Below, in pieces: positions 55,700 through 64,000 of a stretch of 64,000 bases of DNA; within the stretch, counting starts at the first letter, position 1, and each line of letters opens with the position of its first letter. The stretch is from Cordylochernes scorpioides (Eukaryota; Arthropoda; Arachnida; Pseudoscorpiones; Chernetidae): positions 13,583,000-13,646,999 of the forward strand of contig CP092880.1 in the NCBI GenBank assembly GCA_030710605.1. The letters run 5' to 3'. The position numbers were made by a program, and so were the translations under genes. The notes beneath the pieces were generated by a model. That model had not been told where the DNA came from. It saw only the letters and a list, made by a program, of their open reading frames with translations, and made no database searches.

Positions 55700-55870
55700 T
55701 CTTTTTTCTCGTCTTTTTCTCTCTTTCTCATTTTTAATATCATATGACTATTCTATTCACGGCCCTAAAATTATTTTATATATATGTATAGACAAATGTA
55801 GATGCATACATGTATCACAGCGCAAGTGTCCCTAGGGGGATATAGCGCTTCAAATTGAAATAAAATAAAA
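55700..55870 (+). repeat. LINE 3' UTR, second family, copy 2
   Basis: Matches 13560-13760 (gcatacatgtat, gcaagtgtccctaggggg, agcgcttcaaattgaaataa) and ends in an AAAATAA-type tail. Confidence 0.55.
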
Positions 55871-55892
55871 ATAATAATATAGGATATATATA

Positions 55893-55975
55893 AGGATGAA
55901 AGATTATATATATATACATGAGGAGCTTCTTTTTAATAAAAAGAAGCTCCTCATGTAATCCTTCATCCTTATATA
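55893..55975. repeat. Long hairpin
   Basis: aaggatgaaagatta and complement enclose catgaggagcttcttttt with its perfect complement and a five-base loop. It may be a small MITE. A very stable fold if transcribed. Confidence 0.7.
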
Positions 55976-56389
55976 TTCAAACTAAATTCTACTGAGTTCA
56001 TGTATCCGAAATATAGGATATAGCAGCGTATAATCTCTCTCTCTCAACCGAATTAGAATAAGAATTAAAATAAATAAAAGACTATGTTATATAATTTATA
56101 ACTATTAATGATATTTATATTTTCGTTCTTTGTTATTTTCCTCTTTTACGTAAAAATAATCTTGTCTTGATACGACGTATTGAATGCTTTCATTGTTTAT
56201 CGATATATGGCATTGAGGTTTGTATCTCGAATGAAAGCAGCAATCTTGTCTGGAGGTGAAATATGTGTTTACTGCGGGTAAGACAATAAATCAACGATGC
56301 AATAAACTTCACTGACGAAATGTCTCAAGTAAAAACTTGGTAAATAACATATGTTGCAAGAAATGGTCCACTATCCTCTTGGTAAGTCT

Positions 56390-57180
56390 TCTAAGAGTTC
56401 TTGGCCTTCTCTATAATCTCGATCTGAAACATTTCTTTAGGCCCTCTAGTTTCCTAAATCGACCTGCTTGCCCATCTTATGACTAATTGACCAAATAAGT
56501 GTGGCCTTATAGTCCTACTCTATGAACTTCATTACATCCTTAAGATCCCTTGGTTGTCTTTAGACCATGTATATCTTGTATACACACATTATCCGTCTCC
56601 CAATAGCTCTTGACCATCTCTAGAACCTGACGGCCCTCCTTATAGAATATGTTTAGACCATCCACTATTCTCTATCTACATTCTTTGCCTCAAGTTTTTT
56701 TGGCCCTCTCTAGAATCTGAAATCCCTCTTTTCATAACCTGTCTAGGCCATCAATCCCATTCCCATTCTTCCCATCCTTTCCCATTCTTTCCCATTCTTC
56801 CCATTTTTTCCCATTTCCCATTCTTCGTATCTGAGGAGATATCTCTACAACCTGAAGGCGTTCTCTCTAGACTCTCTCTAGACCATCCTATATCCTCTAT
56901 AAACATTATTCATCTTATGGTAATTGCTAGCCACCTCTAGAACCTGAGGTATCTTTCTCTAGAAATCGTTTAGACCCTCTACAACATTTTAACTTGAATT
57001 CAAAGTTTTCTGAAAACTCTTGGCCATCTTCTCTTTAATCCGAAGTATATCGTTCTAGAAGAATTCTAGAATATTTAAAATTATTTAAATGTACATTCCT
57101 TATATTTCCTGAGAGTTTTCAGTAATTTCTAGAACCTTAACATTACGGCTCTATAGAGAATACTTAGGGTCTATAATTTA
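56390..57180. repeat. Degenerate minisatellite and CCCATTCTT microsatellite
   Basis: ccctctctagaacctga and variants recur irregularly. At 56757-56825 there are about nine tcccattctt-type units. The period is not constant. Confidence 0.5.
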
Positions 57181-57850
57181 TAAAATATAATTTTACATAG
57201 TGGCTCTCCCTCCGACCTAGTTAACAACATGACTTTTACGAAGAATATAGAAATATGTGAAAGACCAGCGCTGTGAAAAAAATTAGTGAGGATTGAAGAA
57301 TAAATAGGAAGATTTTTTTTCGATTTTGTTTTGAATCACAAACATTAGATAGTTGAAAGAGTAAAATAGACAAAAATAGAGTTTGTAGGTAAACAAGGAG
57401 ATTACATCTCCTAAACACAAACCCTTCATCTCGCAGTAAAAACATTCCTTTTTTTATCTTCCAACCAATCTTCACTAACATTAAACTCACATAATAGTTT
57501 TTGGCTTACAGATCATTGATGGGAATAGTTCATTTTTAACATCGTCATTTACCTTGATAATAGCCAACTTGAAACATGACTTGGGCAGTGGTGTATTTAC
57601 ACAAAAATAAAATTCATAAAAAGACAAACTCTCCCAACCTTAAACAAATTTCTGTTTTATGAATAAGATATTTCAGAAATATATTTTACTCTCAACAACG
57701 TATCAACATGAAATCACACCCAGTGATATAATAATCTCTTACTCAAATGAGTTTACACCATTCGAGACTCTTACTTAAGCCTCTTCTCAGGTACATTGTT
57801 CAATCAAAAAAGAAAATCATCATCCAACCAACATCTCTGTACAATGGCTT
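57181..57850. other. Unannotated stretch
   Basis: The 84-codon minus frame at 57236-57490 is hydrophobic at its end but has no start context or recognisable domain. Confidence 0.3.
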
Positions 57851-57854
57851 CCAA

Positions 57855-58365
57855 CTCAGGTTGAGTTTCACAAAAAAACCGAACAGACAGACTCTCTAGC
57901 TAACTCTAGAGTTCATAGCTACCATGAAGCTAAGCATTCTACCGACCTTTAACAAAATGCATAAGATACCGTACCTCTTTTTATTTACTTGATTAAAGGA
58001 ATCTTTGAAAACAAAAAAGGCATATCTAGATCAGGCTCACATGAGCATTTCTAGATGGCAGAGCGCCATCTAGTGGAACAAAATAACTAAACGTTTATTT
58101 AACTAGTTCCTTGATATTTGGCCAACCCAATTTCTTGATAAATCACGAAAAGTCAACGAATCTTTTGGCAAGCCCTTCTCGCGCTAACTAAAACGTTTTA
58201 GTTTGCTGTAGAAGGGTTTTCCCGAAATTTTGATTTAATCAAATAAATAAAAAGAGTTATGTGGATTGACTAGCTTTATGGTATCAAGGGTTCTAGAGTT
58301 GGCTAGAGACTCTGCAAGTTCGTTTTTTGTGAAACTCAACATGAGTTAGAAACCCTTGTACATAT
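57855..58365. mobile_element. Inverted repeat holding a decayed arm of the hammerhead foldback
   Basis: ttgagtttcacaaaaaac and actctctagctaactctaga recur inverted at 58290-58350. Between them, at about 58040-58200, is one arm of the 34638-35108 element (gcagagcgccatct, ggccaacccaatttcttgat) with the ribozyme region decayed. Confidence 0.55.
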
Positions 58366-58529
58366 CTTTTAGTTGGGATATGGTATTATTGTTTCGGCAA
58401 TTGACTTGATTTGTCAGAATCTGCGATCCTGGGATAATGAATCCATCGAGCTATTTGATAAACGTGATCTCTTTCGTCCCATCAAGTCCTAATGTCAACA
58501 GGAATGGGTCGCATCACATGAAGAGTACA

Positions 58530-58750
58530 GAGAAGAAGGAACAAGTATCAAGTATTTTCTCCCAAGTCTGGTCATCTACAGACAATGGCCTACCAGAATG
58601 ATTGCAAGGTTTACCCACTATGTATCAAGTGTAACTCCAAGTCTACAACCCCACATCGCCGATTGTACTGGCTGATCCATCGATGAGCTCTTCTCATCTC
58701 CACTCAATACCATCGAGAAGATCAAGATCTACAGAACTGACACCATTATA
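58530..58750 (+). pseudogene. LINE C-terminal fragment
   Basis: Plus-strand translation gives SGHLQTMAYQNDCKVYP and CIKCNSK, the same tail as 17300-17568. It is broken by stops. Confidence 0.5.
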
Positions 58751-58754
58751 TTGT

Positions 58755-58930
58755 CACATGGAAAATTAGGGAAGACCAACTTCGGGATGAGACAGCAATT
58801 TATTTCAGGCAAGAACAAACTATGAATGATAAGCAAAAGATAAGGAATAAGGGAAGTTTACAGAGTAGTAAAATATAAACATGAAAAAACTGATACTCTG
58901 TTAATACTAATGTAAAATAATTAATGCTTG
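58755..58930 (-). mobile_element. LTR-B fragment
   Basis: Reverse complement of most of the LTR at 2830-3043 (catggaaaattagggaag, gcaatttatttcaggcaag). Its outer end and target duplication are not clear. Confidence 0.6.
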
Positions 58931-58952
58931 TAAAAAAAATAAATAATAATAA

Positions 58953-59375
58953 CTAGCCGAATGACCCGGTCAACGCCCGTGTTTTACCCGATTGAATGTT
59001 TTATTCAAATACTATTTGTTACAATAATAAATTGGCGCCTTAAATAAATGCATATATTAGTTAATAACTATAGCCTATGTGCTTTATCTGTCTATGTACT
59101 GTTGGCTTCCGTAGGCGTCTCTTACTGGGAAAAAGAAAGAGAGAATTCCATTTGGTTATTAACTAATATATGCATTTATTTAAGGAGCGACCCGCTCCAA
59201 CACAATAGTTACAAAAACGAAGAAGCGAGTGGGGGGGGGGGGGGGGGGGGGCAAAGGTGGCGTGATCGTAGCCAACCAATAGGAGAGCGCCATTCCAAAA
59301 AAAAAAAAGCAAACGGTGACAGAGATGAAAAATTATTAAGAACGCATGACGCTCGTAACTGTATATAGAATTAAT
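58953..59375 (-). mobile_element. Helitron-like element, copy 3 (no tRNA)
   Basis: On the plus strand it starts with ctagccgaatgacccgg and ends with the shared catgacgctcgtaactg block. A 31-bp inverted repeat (59036-59066 with 59154-59184), a 21-base G run at 59231-59251 and an A-run take the place of the tRNA found in copy 1. Confidence 0.45.
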
Positions 59376-59450
59376 ACTTCGCTACAATATGATAAAGAGA
59401 AAACAAGAAAGAAGGAGATGTGCAAAATTGGCAATACATTTATGTACCTA

Positions 59451-59720
59451 CTAGCCGAATGACCCGGGCAACGCCCGGGGGTTACCCGATTAAATGCTTT
59501 TATTCAAATACTATTCGTTACAATTATAAATTGGCGCCGTGGATGTCATCTTGTATAATATATAAATGAGTTTTAAAAATTGTATTGTAAACAAAAAATG
59601 CATCGGCCGGGAATCGAACCCGGGGCGCCCGCGTGCCAGGCGAGCATTCTACCACTGAACCAAAAGCAAACGGTGACAGAATTAAGAACGCATGACGCTG
59701 ATAACTGTATATAGAATTAA
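59451..59720 (-). mobile_element. Helitron-like element, copy 2, with broken tRNA
   Basis: It shares the CTAG end, the CCCGGGC hairpin, the ggcgccgtggatgtcat block and the gcaaacggtgacagaatt block with copy 1. The minus-strand end is followed by T. Confidence 0.5.
59599..59669 (-). pseudogene. tRNA-Gly-derived pseudogene, anticodon GGC
   Basis: The minus strand keeps the D arm, T arm (GGGTTCGATTCCC) and 3' acceptor half (CCGATGCA) of tRNA-Gly. The 5' acceptor half is replaced by gctttt and cannot pair. The anticodon loop reads CTGGCAC instead of CTGCCAC, an alanine-type GGC. Confidence 0.8.
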
Positions 59721-59769
59721 CTTGAACTTCGTAGTGTAAAATTATCGAAAAATTTACTTATTTATTTAA

Positions 59770-61600
59770 AAATCATTGCATAAATTTGGAAAATCAACCC
59801 TAGATATCAATTTGAACATCTTTTTGTGAATAAATGACAATAAACTTACGTATAAATTTGAACAACGATGTGTATAAAATTGACAATATACAATTATGTA
59901 TAGATTTAAGTAACGTTGTATTTAGGATTGATTGTTAAAACGTAAGTTCTAATTTAAACAAAGCGTTATGTAAAATTGACAATAAACCTAAGTATAGATT
60001 TAAAACACGCCACACTTTGTAGAAAGTTGGTAATAAGCTAAGATGTGTATAAATACAATCATGTATAAATTTGTCAATTAACTTGTGTATAGATTTAAAC
60101 AATCTTGTGTAAATTTGGCAATAAATGTATGTATAGATTTATACATTCTTGTTGAAATTTAGCAATAAAAACATATCTATAGTTACAAACAATCTTGTGT
60201 AAAATTAACAATAAGCTTATGTTTAGATTTAAACAATCTTGTGTAAAACTAGCAACAAAAAAGATTAAGTATAGATTTAAACACTATTACGTAAATTTGG
60301 CAAAAAACTTATGTATAGATTTAAACAATATTATGTAAAACTAGAAATAAAAAACCTGTGTGAATTTGGAATCAAACTTATGTATAGATTAAAACAATCT
60401 TGTGTAAATTTGGCAATTAATTTATGTATAGATTTATACATTCTTGTTGAAATTTAGCAATAAAAACGTATCTATAGTTACAAACAATCTTGTGTAAAAT
60501 TAACAATAAGCTTATGTTTAGATTTAAACAATATTGGGTTAAACTAGCAATAATCTTATATATGCATAGATTTAAACAATCTTGTGTAAAACTAGCAACA
60601 AAAAAAGATTAAGTATAGATTTAAACACTATTACGTAAATTTGTCAAAAAACTTATGTATAGATTTGAACAATATTATGTAAAACTAGAAATAAAAAGCT
60701 TGTGTAAATTTGGAATCAAACTTATGTATAGATTTAAACACTATTACGTAAATTTGGCAAAAACTTATGTATAGATTTAAACAATATTGTATGAATTTGG
60801 CAATAAACTTATGTATAGATTTGAACAATATTATGTAAAACTAGAAATAAAAAGCTTGTGTAAATTTGGAATCAAACTTATGTATAGATTTGAACAATAT
60901 TGTGTGAATTTGGCAATACACTTCTGTATAGATTTGAACAATCTTGTATAAATTTGGCAATAAACTTATGTATAGATTTGAACAATATTGTGTGAATTTG
61001 GCAATAAACTTCTGTATAGATTTGAACAATATTATGTAAAACTAGAAATAAAAAGCTTGTGTAAATTTGGAATCAAACTTATGTATAGATTTAAACAATA
61101 TTGTATAAATTTGGCAATAAACTTCTGTATAGATTTGAACAATATTATGTAAAACTAGAAATAAAAAGCTTGTAAAAATTTGGAATCAAACTTATGTATA
61201 GATTTAAACACTATTACGTAAATTTGGCAATAAACTTCTGTATAGATTTGAACAATATAATGTAAAATTAGAAATAAAAAGCTTGTGTAAATTTGGAATC
61301 AAACTTATGTATAGATTTAAACAATATTGTGTGAATTTGGCAATAAACTTCTGTATAGATTTAAACAATATTATGTAAAACTAGAAATAAAAAAAAATAA
61401 ATTCTTAATTTATGCAACTTATCCCAGTACAATATCACATTTGTACTATTTTTTCAAATAGAAATAAAAAGCTTGTGTAAATTTGGAATCAAACTTATAT
61501 ATAGATTTGAACAACCTTGTGTCAAATCCGAATTAAGAAAGAGAGAGAGAGATATGCACATAGACTTAAAAATCTTATGTAAAATTGGCAAAATAAAATG
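59770..61600 (-). repeat. ~45-bp tandem array
   Basis: The units are taaacttatgtatagattt, then aacaatattgtgtaaatttgg or ctagaaataaaa variants, with a loose 44-46 bp period and some longer composites from 60350 on. Divergence increases to the edges. No gene. Confidence 0.88.
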
Positions 61601-62094
61601 GCTTAGAATATTTGAAAAAAAGCGTATTGATATAAAATAATACAGATTCTTAAAAGGAGTATATAAAGGCATTGCTCTTTTCAAAAATCGAAAATATTCA
61701 AGTTTAAAATTCAAAATTTAGTAGCAAACACATTTCGGAAAGTACCTCTCTGAAAGAGATAGAGAAAATCGAGTTATACAATTTTTTGAAAATGATATAT
61801 AAATTTCAGAGAACACATTTTATATACATAGTCATACGAACATCATTTAGATAAGATGGTTCAAGAAAGAAGAGATTCAAAACTTTATTTCTGAGTAGTC
61901 AGACTTACTTTATCGTTATATCTAGAGAGAGAAGCCAAGATTATATTTTGAAAAAATGATATAAATAAAATAACTGGAAACACTTGATATACATCAGACG
62001 ATACTTTCTACAAAAATCTCAATCTACAATCCTAGATTCATATATTTTCTGAAAATAGAGCAATCCATACTTAAATCATTAGATAATAAATGCA
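61601..62094. other. AT-rich stretch without supported features
   Basis: Nothing recognisable. Confidence 0.4.
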
Positions 62095-62262
62095 TATATT
62101 GGATTGAATAAAATATAAATAAATATTATAAAACTAGGCAGCGCTGAATTTGTTTATACAAAAAATGTAATGCCTTGATAAAGGTTGGCGTTCAGCCAAC
62201 CAAAATTTTGACAAATGAATCTTTTATTCAATCCAATATATGCTTTTTTATTATCTAGCATT
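62095..62262. mobile_element. Decayed copy of palindromic element P3
   Basis: gcatatattggattgaata and complement flank ccttgataaaggttggcg, matching 43061-43265. The left arm's inner part is replaced. Confidence 0.65.
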
Positions 62263-62399
62263 CATATATACGAGCATTTATTCATATATAAGAGCAAAAT
62301 CAAATATATAGAGTATATATACAAAAGACTCAATATACTGACATATATACGCTATCGGGGCAGTATAACTAAATAGGAAAGAATAAAGTCAAGATGATA

Positions 62400-62808
62400 T
62401 AAGAGGGGGATAAAGGAATAGTTGAAAAAAATGAGGGGAAGCGCTATAAGAAAAGAACGAATAGGGGAGACGTAAATAAAGGCGCTAGGAGTAGAAGGCA
62501 ACGCGAGAAGAGAAGGCGATATGCGTGATTCGTGGAGACGCCGCTTGGCGGCGTCTGGAGCGACGGCGAGAGAGCGAAATAGAGGGGGGGGGGGGGGGTG
62601 TATTGAAAGAAGGGGGGGGGGGGGGGGAGGCGGGACCTGCTAAACCCAGCCCCCAAGGCGACAGCTTGGCAGCTAGGGTGGCGCTAGGAGCGCCCGTATA
62701 GGGGGGGATGAATGACGCATTTTCCCCCCCTCCCTCGTTGTGTACGGACCGCCTTAGTTGAAGCAGCCGCTCTTGCAGCTGGTTAGCTAGCCTTCGCCCG
62801 ACGCCTCG
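62400..62808 (+). promoter_or_regulatory. GC-rich 5' region of the TBX gene
   Basis: This stretch is distinctly richer in G+C and CpG than the flanks, with two runs of about 15 G (62584-62598 and 62613-62627) and repeated ggcgct/gcggcg words. No TATA box is evident, which fits a CpG-type developmental promoter or 5' UTR. The transcription start cannot be placed by eye. An in-frame stop (tag, 62788-62790) precedes the first ATG. Confidence 0.45.
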
Positions 62809-63140
62809 ATGCGCTTCGAACCTGGCACATCAACTGATCTGGGAATGGCCTACCACCCGTTTCTTTTGGCCAGACAAACTGACTTCAGCGTCAATTCTAT
62901 TCTAACCCAACCACAATACTTATACCCAGGAGCACCTTACCCTGCAAGTCTTTTCCCTAAACCGTTAACGCCTGAAGAAGTACTGTCTCATCAAGCAGCT
63001 CAATACAGACCTATGAGGACCCCTCTGGAACCTGAAGATGATGGAGTACAAGATGATCCCAAGGTGACGCTGGAATCGAAAGAACTTTGGGAGAAATTCC
63101 ATTCCTTCGGCACTGAAATGGTCATCACGAAATCTGGAAG
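62809..63140 (+). CDS. TBX2/TBX3 (optomotor-blind) T-box transcription factor, exon 1
   Basis: It encodes the N-terminus of a T-box transcription factor, a nuclear regulator of appendage, optic and organ patterning. Residues 13-20 (MAYHPFLL) and the Q/P-rich stretch to about 55 match the conserved N-terminal motif of TBX2/TBX3. EPEDD then [13 protein letters not shown] opens the T-box (about residue 83), and the exon ends at TEMVITKSG plus two bases of an Arg codon. The donor AG|gtaagt at 63140/63141 lies at the phase-2 position used by TBX2/3 genes just before RRMFP. The first ATG has weak context. The second (62845, gggaATGg) is stronger and equals MAYHPF, so either may start translation. 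The rest of the T-box lies outside the window. Confidence 0.93.
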
Positions 63141-64000
63141 GTAAGTTTTAAGCTTTTTCTTACTTACATATAACTCTGATTTACATCATTTTAACTTTAA
63201 AATATCTCTTTATTCTTTTAAAACCTTCATTTTAAATGAATATACCATAACACAAGCTCATACGCACCATAGTTTAGAGTTATCACATGGTATATATTTT
63301 CAAATATAAAGTACGTGTTATATTTAATTCGATTATTTTAGGATTTAAAGTTTATATAGGGGTTATCGCGTATATTTTCTATTAATATTATCAAATATTT
63401 ACAACTTTATTTATTCACGCATGCGTGGTTTTGTTTTTAGATACTTTATCATCTATACTTTATAGAAGCTAACTAAAAGTTAAGCATATTTGAGAGCGTT
63501 TACAAAATAAAGAATTGAGCTGCACCAAATTTATATACGTTTAAATAAGCATAACTACACTTTATATTACGCTTTAAATGGTTAAAATATATGTTCATTT
63601 CTTTTCAAATTTGTCATGGATATTTATAAATGTAGTAAGCCTAATTTCTTTTGATATTTTATTTCTTTTGATATAGTTTTTAAAACGGTATTCTTTCTGT
63701 ATTTATATAAACATTATATTTGATGAATTTTCAATAAAACATAAATTCGTTGTTTCTAAATATATAGATTTTTTTTCCATCTTAAAATATAAATAAATGC
63801 AAATCAAGTTAATTGTTATGCAGACACATAAGTGTATTTTCTTTCTTAATATTTTTTGTATATAATTATCATAATTTCAAGATATATGACACATTAAACA
63901 ATTACCCTTTAATTAAATCCACCAACTTGGTGTGACACAAATTAATTATTATTCATAATTAAGAATATGATAATTAGATGAAACACATCTGTCATATTAT
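63141..64000 (+). other. Intron 1 of the TBX gene (start)
   Basis: It begins gtaagt. AT-rich sequence follows to the window end. No acceptor followed by T-box coding sequence is visible, so the intron continues beyond the edge. Confidence 0.85.

Noticed and set aside
62444..62656. 70-codon proline-rich minus-strand frame
   Set aside because: It is produced by the G-runs of the TBX 5' region read in reverse.

Overview
This window is AT-rich nuclear DNA from an animal. It holds one host protein-coding exon, a T-box transcription factor of the TBX2/TBX3 (optomotor-blind) group at the right edge, plus a probable tRNA-Gly gene, a decayed tRNA relative and a decayed U6 snRNA copy. Nearly everything else is mobile DNA and its debris. 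The mix of short-LTR Ty3 elements, mariner relatives, tRNA-derived SINEs and non-LTR elements with cysteine-rich C-termini suggests an arthropod, possibly a chelicerate, but I cannot name the species. Nothing looks bacterial.

Layout. 1-8 kb: LINE 3' ends, SINEs, MITEs and the first solo LTR of a family (LTR-A) that leaves 4-bp target duplications. 8.4-13.4 kb: three tandem arrays (87-bp, about 93/187-bp and 121-bp units). 13.8-14.1 kb: a Helitron-like element carrying a well-formed tRNA-Gly. 14-25 kb: foldbacks, a dead mariner, SINEs, LTR-A. 25.2-30.6 kb: a foldback element split by a solo LTR-A and by a nearly complete Ty3 retrotransposon. 31.6-34.5 kb: a second, very young Ty3 element with identical 124-bp LTRs whose single open frame has lost RNase H and most of integrase. 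34.6-35.1 kb: an inverted-repeat insertion with a canonical hammerhead ribozyme fold on each strand. 35.6-43.3 kb: foldbacks, a 24-bp minisatellite and LINE fragments. 43.3-45.0 kb: a 5'-truncated LINE. 45.6-49.4 kb: a third Ty3 element (LTR-A provider) whose frame fuses Gag-protease to the integrase tail. 49.4-59 kb: MITEs, a Penelope-like 3' end, nested LTRs. 59-61.6 kb: two more Helitron-like copies and a 45-bp array. 62.4-64 kb: the TBX 5' region, exon 1 and start of intron 1.

The elements can be ordered by their nesting. Foldback and LINE copies are the oldest layer, LTR-A and Ty3 copies land inside them, and the 31.6-kb and 45.6-kb Ty3 copies are the freshest because their LTR pairs are identical or differ only in homopolymer lengths. 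Two unrelated Ty3 elements have each become an open gag-containing frame joined to the integrase C-terminal tail, and several palindromic repeats share a hammerhead-like terminal motif. These are the most interesting signals here. Coordinates of repeats are by eye and may be off by a few bases.
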